A stretch of 64,000 nucleotides of DNA from positions 519,421-583,420 of the forward strand of contig JAVFKD010000015.1 in NCBI GenBank assembly GCA_036429605.1, given 5' to 3'. Shown here piece by piece: positions 1 through 11,300 of this stretch (positions are counted from its first letter, which is position 1; each line of letters starts with the position of its first letter). The position numbers were made by a program, and so were the translations under genes. This DNA is from Cladobotryum mycophilum (lineage: Eukaryota; Ascomycota; Sordariomycetes; Hypocreales; Hypocreaceae). The notes beneath the pieces were generated by a model. The model was not told the DNA's origin, made no database searches, and worked only from the letters and a program-made list of their open reading frames with translations.

Positions 1-2439
1 GACCCTGAACCTGTCGGGTAACCTTTCATTTATCCAGGTGCATGGATCTCGTCTCCATCTCAGTGGATGCCCCCCTTGCATCTGCAGGTACCCTTAGCGC
101 TGTAACGCTTCCCACAAGCGCGCTGTACCCTCCGCACAAGCCACCCGCAGCATCCCCACCAAACCCCTAAGCGCGTTCCACTCCTCCCCTAAAACTCCTT
201 ACACCTTCCAACCTCCATCCTGGAACCTTCAACTTTCAACTTCCATCCCCAAAAAACCACCCACCCACCCACCCAAAAAGTCCGTCAGCTGCCAGCACTT
301 GCAAACCCTTCGCTCAACCACCACCCCAACGCCGCAAAAACAAACAAACAGAAGCAGAAGATCAATTCACTTATTGTTCACCTGTGCAGGAGAAAGAAAA
401 AAAACTCTGCACGCGGAAAAATACTGCTGCCCGATGCCCGAAGCAAAAATACGCCTATAAAAGATCGTTTTCGTCTGCGCCAGATGCCTTTGCACTTCCC
501 CTCTTCCTACCTCATCACCACATTTCCCTTCCTCTTCATCATCACCTCCGGCTTTCCCTTCTCTTCACCATCATCATCACCATCACCATCCGCATCACTG
601 CACCTGTCCGCATTATAGCTGCAAAGCTATGGTGCATCTCCCTCTTCCTTTTCGCATCACCCACTTCCTCGCATCACCCTCCTCCCCCTCACATCACCTT
701 CTTCCCTCTCGCATCACCCGCCGCAAGGCAACTTCCCCGCTCATCTGCATTGCCTTTCTTTCTTCCTTTCGTGCAAGGCTCTGGCGTTTGGCGTTCACGG
801 TAGGCGTATGGCGTTTTCGGCGTTGGCGAATCTGGCGTTTACGGCGTTGGGGAGTTGGGGCGTAGGGGCGTTTTGCATTTCGTTGCTTTCGAGGCGTTTA
901 CGGCGTTCCGGTTGCTTTGTTTGCTTTTAGGGTGGGGAGCATTATTATTGCATTCAGGGTTGGGGAGTATTCTTATTGCTTTTCAGGGCGGGGGTTCTGC
1001 TTTTCCGGTAAGGCGTTTGGAGTTTCGGCGTTGATCTTTTTGCCTCTCTGTATCCTCTTGTTTTCTTTCTTTCTTTCTTTCTTCCCCTCTTTCCCTTCCT
1101 TTCTATCCCTTTCCCTTTTCCCCAGTGGGCCGTGGGCATTACAAAAAAGCGTGGGATCTATTTGGGGCCTTGGGGCCTTTGCCTGTGCTGATGATACATC
1201 TCACATAGAGCTTTTGGGGAGATTCCAGATGGAAGTTTTGGTTTTACCTTTTCTTCGGAAGAGACGAACCGCCATCTTGGGATCGAGTGACCCATACCAA
1301 GAACAGAAATCTGAGCAGGCATAGCTTCCACCTTTTCGTTTTGTCTTTGCCCTTTTCCTTTTTTCTTCTGTCGCTGTTTTTTTCTCTCGGCTTAGAGTGA
1401 TAGAGATAGTCTCTTTGTGTTTTTGATGCTCATGTAGCCGCAATGACCGACACCTTTTCCCTCATCGAAGAAGCCTTCTCTCCTTTTGCGCCGTGGATTT
1501 TGCTTCCTGTGCTAAAAAATGCAGTGTTTTGTGACATGAACATGCAAACATCCCACACGAAAACATATTCACGGAGTTTGAGGACCCAGAGATGCTGATG
1601 AACAAAAAAAACAAAGATATAGTTTTCAATCGGAGCAGGCTGAGCATATTTTTGGAACCAAATTTATTATTTCCCACACAGAGCTGGGGGAAGGAAGTCT
1701 ACGATGGATGGAGATGGGGGATATGGGGAAGAGGGGATATGAATGGGATGGAAAGTTTTTTACAGTGCGCCCGGTGATGACCAAAGGACCAAAAAGCCAA
1801 ATTTGCAGGCAGCAGCAGCGTTTTTTTCGCATCTCCAGAGATGGAGTCGATAAGCTACAAGCTGCGAGTTGTCGTTGAGAACACAAGAGAGCTAATCTGA
1901 GGGCCTGAATGCACTTTTCCTTTATGTACGGAGTTTGACCTGGAAGTCCAGAGTAAAACAAATAGGAGGAGGGGGACTGAAGAAGAATCAAGAATATCGA
2001 GAGGAAGAAAAAAGATATCGATAGGGGGTAGAAAAGTAGATCAGAAAGAATGGAAACCTCTGTTTTTCATCAAGTGGTGATGCCCATTTGTTTTGTTTTC
2101 AACTTGGGGGGATCGCGTACCGTCATAGTAGATGGGCATGATCACGAGAGTAGAAAAATAACAGAACGCGATAGAATCATCAGCTCAAAAAACACCAAAC
2201 ATCGAGAAAAACTAAACATCTATGTCATTCCGCTCGTTTTAGGTCCCTTACTCTACACGTAAAGATCATTCCCATTCCTATTCCATTCCATTCCATCCCA
2301 CCAGCTCTCTTGGCCGGTTATCAAAATGTGTGTTTGTTTGGTTGTTACAAGGAAAAAAAAGTCCCCAACTTCTCCCATCAACTTTTTTAATCATCTCCCC
2401 CTTCCAAAATATCATTCATCTCCCCTAAACGTTTGGATT
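1..2439. other. gene-free stretch, low-complexity
   Basis: I see no credible gene here. The open frames are short, overlap in several frames and encode low-complexity Pro/His/Ser or Phe/Leu strings. From about 480 to 760 the plus strand is pyrimidine-rich with recurrent ATCACC/CATCACC words. From about 780 to 1040 there is a degenerate GGCGTT array, listed separately. From 1050 to 1120 there are TTTC-type runs. The right end is the 3' flank of the minus-strand OST48 gene. Confidence 0.6.
778..1036. repeat. degenerate GGCGTT-rich array
   Basis: The word GGCGTT, with variants such as GGCGTA and GGCGAA, recurs about a dozen times in roughly 260 bp. Spacing is irregular and is often 6, 9 or 12 bases, for example near 782-800, 810-850, 890-905 and 1010-1035. 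It looks like a decayed minisatellite. No coding explanation is convincing, because the frames that cross it change composition and are not supported elsewhere. Confidence 0.6.
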
Positions 2440-4033
2440 TTACGAATTCTTCTTTGCTGAAGCTGCCTTGCCCATGGGCTTGCTGTACATCCAAATGGCG
2501 CAAAACCCAACAAAGCCCGTAATCGTAGCGCCAATGCCCGAGATCCAAGGCCACGCGCCAGAAATGACAAAGCTGCGGGGCCACTCGTCGTGGGCAAAGT
2601 GGCGCACGCTGACCGTGTTCTTCTCCTCCACGTTGGTGAGGAAGGGGCGCTTGTAGTTGACCTTGAAGTTGAAGATGCCGTGCTGATCGGGGAGGGTGAA
2701 CGTCGTGCCGTAGACGGTGGCCTCGGGGGTGGTGAGCTCGGGCTTGAGGCTGAGACGGTGGAAGGGCGAGAGCATGGAGAATTCGAGTTGGAGGGAGTCG
2801 TCCTCGGGGAGGGCAAAGGGAACCCACTTATCCCAGCTGTACTCTGAAACGGAGATGCTATAAGACTGGGGGGAAAAGAGTTAGCTTCTGCTTCAAACGC
2901 AGTGGGGATAAAAGGGGGGCACTCACAACTTCAGTCTTGATGCGGTAGATGCTGGGGTTCTTCTCATCATCTCCCCACAGCTTGTGCTCAATCTCGTTCA
3001 CCCTCAAGACACCAATCTCCTGGAACGTCCAGCCAGAAAGTCTGCGCGCAAACTCCCTGTTCTCAGTCTTGATATGCGTCTCCCCGTTCTTGGCCACCTT
3101 GGCGTCCAGCCACTTATCCTGCAGCATCTCCGCCGAGCCGAGAACAGTCAAACGGGCCGAATTTCGCGCCTGCAAGACCGAAACAATAGCCAGCTGCTTG
3201 CCCGCGGCGAACAGGTCATCGGGGTCGACAACATCGGACTGCTCCTTGGGGCTGTAGCTGTATGCAGTGGCGGGTGCGCGAACGACGGGTGTCAGCAGCG
3301 GTCCAGAGCCGAGGACATGGCCAGCAGCATGGGGGAACGACAGCACGGAACCGGGCATCTCAAAGTAGGTCTTCAGACCGGGGCGAACGTTGGTGGGGGC
3401 ATCGAGGACGAGAACATCGTGAGTCTCAGCAGCCGAGACGGAATCATAGTTGAAGTGATCGACAATAGTACCCGTTCGCTCGGCAGGAAGAGCAATATCA
3501 AGCTCGGAGAGCAGAGCGACAATCGATGTAGACGCCGGGGTGGTGGACGACAGCGCAAGAAGGATGTTGCCCTGAGCATTGACAAAGTCGACGAGGAGGT
3601 TTGGTGTCAGGTGCGGTCCCAGACCTGCAATTGTAAGTGTTAGAAGCTACATAAGACCGCGCGGGAGCTTGATTGAGTGATGCGCACCCTTGACCTTGGT
3701 AGGGAGAAAGAGTAAATGGTCGTATTTCCTCTCGCCGAGGTGGAAGAGCGACAAGTCTTCGCTTCGGGGAGTGTCGTATGTGATGTCGAATCCTCGGGCT
3801 ATATCGCACCCATTGTTAGCTTCGTGAAGCACGCAATTGATAACTCTCGCCTCTCATAGCTTCGCAATCCCATTCCCCAGCGGCTACTCACCCTTCAGAT
3901 CGCCCAAAAACTGTCCATACACATCCTTCTCCTCCACACTCTCCAGCACCACCAACAACCTATTCCCAGCTGTGCTAACCGCCGCGGCCGCCGTCGCAAA
4001 AGCCAAAGCCACCAAATTCCTAAGCGACCACAT
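2440..4033 (-). CDS. wbp1: oligosaccharyltransferase 48 kDa subunit (OST48/WBP1)
   Basis: This is the beta (48 kDa) subunit of the ER oligosaccharyltransferase, which moves the lipid-linked glycan onto Asn-X-Ser/Thr sites of nascent proteins. I read four exons: 4033-3892, 3798-3688, 3624-2927 and 2865-2440. All junctions are GT..AG with matching phase, giving 458 residues, a normal length for the family. An N-terminal signal peptide ends near residue 22. It is followed by the family hallmark LLVVLESVEEKD and the GFDITY..P block. One C-terminal membrane helix lies in the last 45 residues (around ISGIGATITGFVGFCAIWMY). The protein ends in KKNS, a KKxx dilysine ER-retrieval signal as expected for this type I membrane protein. 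The start is the first ATG before the signal peptide. The gene is divergent from the complex I subunit gene at 4610. Identification is firm. Confidence 0.95.
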
Positions 4034-4609
4034 CTTCTTCTTCTTCTTCTTCTTTTTTTGTTACACTTCAATCCTGTCGTAGGAGAGGAAAATAGAAAAG
4101 GTGGGTGGCGGTCGAAGAAGAATGAAGCTTGGTTGGTTGGTTTGGCTTCAAGCTTCTTCTTGGTTGAGATGGAGAGCTTCGCTGGCCTTGGCTGCTTTGC
4201 TTGGTTCTCTCTCTCTCTCTCTGTTTGGGGATACGTAGCCTCGTTGTTACAAGCCCGCTTGGGGGGTGGGTGCTGTGTGGGGCTCCAACTGCTGCCAAAG
4301 TCGTCACTGCGGAAAAGGTACGTACCGAAAGCTTGGGGGAGCCAAGATTATCCGAAACCCACGCAAGACCGTTCAAACCACCACCACTCCAAGCTTTTTT
4401 TGCCGAGGTTTCACCGTGAGGGTGTCGAATTGGATCAACGACCTCATCCTAGATGCTTGCTCGACATCACCAGATCCAAACCCCCGGACTCGGCCTCGTC
4501 ACCGTTGAGTACGACCCCCTTTAGACCCATTCCCTTCATATGTCTAGCGCATTGATTACACCAGCCTCATGATCCGGTTGCTAAACAATCCACCAGGTCA
4601 AAAGCAATC
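4034..4609. promoter_or_regulatory. shared divergent promoter region, OST48 / NUO-9.5
   Basis: This stretch of about 576 bp separates two divergently transcribed housekeeping genes and must hold both 5' leaders and promoters. A TTC/T-rich tract at 4034-4057 lies directly upstream of the OST48 ATG, so it reads GAA-rich in the transcript. A CT microsatellite occurs near 4206-4222. I see no clear TATA box and assign no specific factor site. Confidence 0.6.
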
Positions 4610-4934
4610 ATGTCTCCCGCACCAATCTTCTGGTCCACACCCTTGAGGTACTGCCGCTGGGCAGCCCGCGAACGTCCCGCCCTCTTCTGGTCCGTCATCA
4701 TCGGTGCTTCTGGCCCCCTCGCCATGCCAATCGTCCCTCCGATCCGACACTACTTTGGCGACACTGACCCTGCGCCCATTCCCGTCTCTTATCCCGGTGC
4801 GTCCCCTCCCCGACCCTCGAGTTGTTCGATCTCCAAGTGATATCGTGCTATAGAGAAATAGAATCTCAAAACTAACCATTTCGGCAGTCCCTTCTGGCCC
4901 TCGGAAACAATTGACCGGATACGATGACGAGTAA
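4610..4934 (+). CDS. nuo9.5: NADH:ubiquinone oxidoreductase 9.5 kDa subunit (complex I, NDUFA3-like)
   Basis: This is a small supernumerary subunit of mitochondrial respiratory complex I. There are two exons, 4610-4796 and 4888-4934. The intron has a GTGCGT donor and GGCAG acceptor and splits a Val codon. The product is 77 residues. Visible hallmarks are the N-terminal block FWSTPLRYCRWAARERPA, one hydrophobic helix (about residues 25-46) and the conserved ending PSGPRKQLTGYDDE after splicing. Reading through the intron would destroy that ending, which supports the splice. The size matches the fungal 9.5 kDa subunit. It converges with the BEACH gene, whose stop lies 377 bp downstream. Confidence 0.93.
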
Positions 4935-5311
4935 ACGTTGAAAAAATGGGATACATACGAGGTCGTGGGGCAGCAGTTCTTGTACACAACTATGGCGTTT
5001 TGAGTTGAACGAAGCGCAAGTTTAGATAAAAAGATGAAGGACATAAAGTCCCGTCTGAACAATTGACGCTAATCACAAAGCTTGGTCTGTTTCGCAAATC
5101 CAAATATCCACCGTCACACATGCATCTTGGTCATCTCCCCGACTTTTGAGCGCCAGACATATCTATACACCTTTTACGCTCTTAATGGAAGCACCGCTGC
5201 TTGCAAAACACTGAACCCGTTACCCTTCAACCAATTCATTCCCGTCATAACTCATTGCGATTTGCTCCGATGCGTAGGCCTTACAGACGTCCTGCGCGGG
5301 AGGCTCAGACT
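4935..5311. other. convergent 3' flanks
   Basis: This short region lies between the 3' ends of the complex I subunit gene (+) and the BEACH gene (-). It should contain both 3' UTRs. I see no further gene. Confidence 0.6.
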
Positions 5312-8300
5312 CTATCTCTCCCTGCCCGCAAAGTTCCATTCATACTGCGTTCTCAGTTAGCATCAGTTCGGATGTGAAGTATCATTATACGTACCACACG
5401 CCCATCTTCATCTCCTGTATAGACACAAGTTGGCATCGGACTGATACAAGTGATGCCCGCCGCCGTATTCTCTCCCTTGTCACTCCTGTAATCAATGTGG
5501 TCCAATCTGCGTAACAGCTCAAGCTTCCACTTTCCTTCCAGTACGCATTTGCGCCAAATGTTGACGATTCCCCCACGATGTCCTGTGAAAACAAGAGAAT
5601 TCTCTATCCACTCGTTTCCGGCACCCTCATAAAAGGCGCACGAGTGAATGTAATCATCTACGTCATGACAGACGTTTTGATCGAGAATCAGTGCACCATT
5701 GAGGGTGTAAAGCATGACCTTGGGCCCCGAGCACAACATAATCTCTCCAGACACATTGTTAATTTGTGCACATTCGACATGGCGCACCAAAGGCAGTTTG
5801 CGGATGAAGAAGAGCTGGTTGAGATCCCACAGGAACGCTTGCCCATCCGACGAGACCGTCACAAATGTGCTAAAGGCCTTGCTCACAGCAATAGCCGTAA
5901 CCGGCGTCTTGTGCCCGAATAGATTCGATTTTGGCACCAACTCGGCGGGTTTTCCAGGCGATGTGATTACTGTATGAACCGATATCACGCAGTCCTCTCC
6001 AGCTGTGATGAGCGTCTTGGAATCGGCAAAAGAGGCACATGAGATTTGACCAATATGGAAGTTCTCAAATAATCCGGCCGGCTACAAACAGTTAGCAATA
6101 AATTCGCAATCATCACGTTGGCAGGCATACCTTTCGGTTATCGGCAAAGAAGAAACGAATGCTGCTATCAGCGTAACCCCATTCCATATACTTGTCATAT
6201 GGCGATAAATTTAGGCGGAATGGAGAAGCGCAGAGCAAGCGGTCCAGCTTCGAGGCGTAGATGAGAGACGACACACGCTCATGACTCTCTATATCAACAT
6301 TAGCTTCTTCAGTTTTAATATCAGCCAACAAGATTTTACCTAGCAGAGGATTAGGGAGACAGGTCAAGGAAAAGACTGCCGTGTCTAGTCTTCTTGTTGG
6401 CGATTTGAGATGGTCTCGCGGAGGATGGGGCTTCTGGAAAACCTGGTGTGGAGTTTGACCAAAGTTGTGAATCACGCCAGCCGTAATTGCTCTCTCGTTG
6501 ACATCAGTAATTTGATCCAAGTCAATAGCTCCGGCGTAGGAGAGGTTATGGAAAACGTTGAGGTTCTCAACTGCCGCCTCGCCACGTTGCTTGCATCCAA
6601 ATACGAGATCAATCCAGTGATGTAGATTCTCACTGACATACGGGCTTTCCAACGCCTCGCGATGTTTGGTAATAAAGATCTTTGGATCACCCTTTGCCCA
6701 AGGAGGGAGAGCAACATTGTTCACCTGTTCGCCATTGCTTTGGCGACGACCAAAATCGTAGCCATTGATATTCGTCAGAAACTCGGGAAGACAGAAAAAT
6801 TCTGGAATAAGCTCTCTAACGTCAGTCTTGGTGTTGCATGATGCGGACTTCCAAGCATCGGCTATGGACTGGAACAAACGATCCGCGTGATCGAAGCTTT
6901 CTCCTTGTACCAATAAGTAGGACTGCACGAAAGGCGGTAGGCGGATGAGATAGGAGGATACAATCATGGCAGAAGAGTAGTGAGTGCCGTAGTGGAATGG
7001 AGTTTGCTCAATCTCGCAAAGAGCATTATAGGTCTCAATAAAGCCCGAAACGCGGTTTGGTGTCTGCGCACCCATGGGTTTGGACAGGTCTCGGAATGTT
7101 GCTGGATCCTCCAAGTCAAGATCTTCGCTCGTATAGTCGGCAAGAATCCAAGGAAAGACAGGGTACTGGGTAAGATCGTTGAAGGTTCTTCCAGCCATAG
7201 TATTGACCATCATGAGGTAGTGAAAGTTGGAAACCTCGCCCTTCTGCCACTTCTTCTGGATTGCAGTCCAAGGAGAAGCGTTGAATAGTGTCCCAATCCT
7301 AGATCCCAAGCCTTGCGGTGATTCCTCGAACCCTTTAAGCATCTCTAGCCTCCACGCGTCCTCTGGGTTTGGCAACGCATGCGCGGCATTCGTGTGTGGT
7401 GCCTTGTTCGACATTTTCCCAAACAAGCTGTCTCGCATCGCAGAGTTGATTGCTGTCAGCAGATAACTCCGCCCATCTGTGAAAAACACTTCAATCGCCA
7501 CATCTCGGAAGAGGAATCTTCGTTTTGATATGCTAATCACGTCATGCCATCGCCAGAACCTTGATTCCTGGTCTCTACTACCGGCATTCTGCCGCTTCTC
7601 CAGGGTTTTGGCGCCAGTAACAACTTGGGTGAAAGGGTCTCGCTCTTCCGGTGGGGCCTGCCAGACATTGACAATATCCCCATTTGCGCATTGGAACACA
7701 TTGTCCATAATATAGAGCGCATCTTTACCCACTATTAAGATGCCCTCGCACGCCTCAAGACCTGTAACGCGGGAAATATTGTATGCAGCTTGCACCTGGT
7801 CGCCATGTTGAAGCCGACGCATCACCTTCCGATTCTTATCCTCAAAATTTTCATCCCCATCATTGGTCTCATTGGGATCGTCGACAAGTTCAAAGTCATC
7901 TTCGGCATTAAATGTAGCGTCTTGCTGGTCTGGGGTTGGGTCCGGCTCAACGTTTAGTGTTGGCGTTTCTGCATTGCCATCCAAGGTCAACGCAGGTTGT
8001 GTTGCCACCTTTGTACTAGATGATGATTCGCTGGTGCTCAGAGCTGGAGTGGCATTACCCATGTTAGGCCTTGAAGGTGTGGGTGTAGTAGATGTTCCGG
8101 TCCCCTTTGCTTTTGGCTGAAAATTCTCTTCGCTGGCGGAATAGTCTGGAAGGAGACGCATTCGCATGCGGTTTCGGCCTTCAGTTCGATCCAACTTCCA
8201 TTTGTTTACCGCCGTTTCACTAAACAATGCTCCAGGTCGCCTCAAATCTCGCTCCATCTTCCTAAAGGACGCAGTAAGGAAAGCCAAATTATCCTGCTGA

Positions 8301-11300
8301 TCCTGCATAATACGGTAATACCTAAAGTGCTCGGCATTGTATATGCTCTTCATCCATGAGCTGTTCCCGATTTCGTGACTGAGTATTATTCTATCAGCGG
8401 TAGCAGCTTCAGCATGCCAAGCCCTCAACCTCTCCTTGCGCTTCGTGAGGCGTTGCTTGGCTGTTTCGGCGGTCCGCTGGTTCTCTTGGCTGACAAAGTC
8501 CTCCCAGGTCTTGGCCATGCTGCCAAAGAATAGCACATCCAGGGACGGCCTATGCTGGTCAACCCAATCAACAAATGTTTCGTCATCCACTTCTGTCAGC
8601 TTGTTGAAGTCCCGGGCAAGTTGTCTCTGGTCTGATCCCATGCACGACTGAATGAGAGTAAAAGACTCGTCGGGTTTCTGCACCAGAATGATTCGGAGGA
8701 AATTGGCTGCAGCTATCCGGATGGATGACTTGTCATCAATGAGCTTAGTATAGAGCTGGTACCAGAAGAGTTTCAGGTAGTCATCGTCAGTCCCGAAACA
8801 ACCCAGAATAGACATTTGCCAATATGCAAGTTTGTTCATAAATTCTTTCGCGTCCAGCTCCGTCGTTTGCTGACTATCCAAGTCTGATAGTTTGAGAAGA
8901 ATAGTTCTCAAAAGACAGCTACGAATCGTAGAAATAGCTTGATTGCAAAGACGGACGCTTTTCAAGATTGCAATGTCCGGTCTCTGCAAGAATTCCAACA
9001 GCATGCCAATAAAGTCAATCATGGCTTCAGCCCCGTTAATGAACCAGCCCTCGAAGATGGCTTCGCATAAATGAATGCATAGCCTAGCCAGGTTCGTGAT
9101 GATTCTAGGTTCACAGACTGCTTTTTGGCTCCTCTGGATTGTGTTTGTTGTTTCAGCAATCACCTTCTTGAGCACGTACGATTCGAAGTAAGCTTGATGT
9201 TCCTGAAAGCCAGGTGGCACCTTGATGAAGAGACCGAATCCAGAGAATTCTTTCCTAACCAGAATCTGATCCATGAAAACGATCATCACCAGGTCAACAA
9301 TACCATCAATAATCGAGCCACCTAATCCTTGACTGATTGTTTTTAACTGGGGCGGTTGAGGCCGTGGCATGGACGGCGGAGGGGGTCTTGCTCTTGAGTC
9401 GCTTTCTGTGCGGTCAAGAGAACAAACGATGATGCCCTCCGGAGCGGTGTACCCTTGGGAGGTGTTGACTGTGGTGTTGACACAAGGTCCACACTAGTTG
9501 TCCGCACAATTGGAGTGGGCATAGTGCTACCAGCAATAGGTCGAATAATGACATCCCCTCCATCAAAATTCAGTGCTGAGTCTCTCGAGTTCAATTCAAC
9601 ATCCGGCGTCACGGCATCCGCGCTGACGATGACGGGGTACAAGGCAGCCAGGAGCAATCGAGCCCAGTCGGAAGATAAAGCAAAGTCTCTAAAGTCTGCT
9701 GATAGTGCATGAAGATTTCGCAAAAGTTGAATCGCTCTCTGTAGTAGAATAGCGTAGCCGGTTACCCTGTCGCTATCTCGAGAAAAGGTTACTATCAAGT
9801 TTGTTAGCAAAAGTAGTGGGTCTAGAATATCGGCACTCGTACATCTGGTTTCGATAGCTGTCGCTAGATCAGAATTTGCCCTGGTTCTCGTATCTGCGAC
9901 AGAGCTCATTCTAGATAACCCATGGGATGGTGTCAGATTGGTGGCTGGGGAGTCTGGATCATCCTGATATTTCATGACATCCTTCAAGCCATGCTGCAAC
10001 ATGGATGTTATAATCACCAGCGAATCCGGATACACCACTTTACGTTGGTCGAATTTCTCCAACAGACTGTGCAGATCAAAGTCGCCGTCGACATCGAGAT
10101 CGGCAACATCATATCCAAACAGAATACAGAAGCAAATGGGCCAAAGGGCTGGTACATCCCAGAACCTTTTCAACCGGTTCGCCATGATGGTGAAGCCTCC
10201 AGACTTGCCAGAGAATTTCGACGTGTAGGCAGACCCATGGGAAACAAGCAGACGTGCAAGGATCTTGCATCCATGTAAAACTATTTGCGGATCATCCTCA
10301 GCAAGCAGATATAATAGCCACTAAAAGTACGTTAGTCAAACACTCAAACGGTTCCTCAGCAGTCCATTTCCCACCTTGTTTGTTACAGTCCTCGCAAACT
10401 TCTTGATGAGATTGAGGTTCCCCTTCTCACAAAGAATACGACAATACATACTCAGAACCCTAGTTCCCAGCTGTTTCTTCGTCATCGATTTAGTAGCGGC
10501 AGGTGATGGAGTGCTCGTTCCGCTACCCTCGGCGACATTGCGCTTAGTAAGGCCGGGTGTGCTTGATCTTGATATAGCAGCGGCATATCTTGGAGTGCGA
10601 GATATTGAAAGGGCAGGCACATGGAAGGCGTACGTAATGAAGAGTGATAAGGCTCTCATCACCTCCTGACTCAGGTTTGATCTTACAAGAGCCTCGAAAG
10701 CACTCATGAATTGTGGTACTACATCCTCAGAGATGGACTCGCCCTTCATGGCGTCCAGAAGCCGTTTCACGATCCCTAACTCCCAGTCAGCAATAGTCCT
10801 TGTCATCGAGAAAGGGGTCATCACTCACGCATCCGAATCAGTCTCCTACTGTTGAAATCATGATGCTTACTGTTTACAGCAAAGGTCACAAATTGCTTGT
10901 AGTAGAGCTCTTGTACCCGTGATCCAGATTTACGCCATATGTCCAAATCGATGAGCAAACTTCGATAGGCCAGGGGGTTTACAATGAATGAGTCGATGGG
11001 TTCCGCGTGGTTGAACCCGACAAATCCCAAAATCAGACTCAGTGTTTGGAACGCCAAGCTGTCTCGTTCCTCATTAGAAAGCTGAAGTCGGGGAACTGGT
11101 GCCTCACTTGCGCCTAGCGAGTTGTAGCCAATCTTGAATCTCAGAAGCATGCCCAAAATACTGTATCCGTTGTCTCTTTCCATGGCGTCACTGTTTCTCC
11201 AACTCTTGCGGATGCAATGAAACATAATCTCAATAGCGCGAACTGTTTCTTCTGCCGACTCTGCCTTCTCGAGCAGCTTAAGGGCTAAAGGTGTGAATCC

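Noticed and set aside
384..803. Open frame of 139 codons near the left end
   Set aside because: Low-complexity His/Pro/Ser/Phe sequence from a pyrimidine-rich tract. Overlapping frames are equally open and nothing resembles a protein family.
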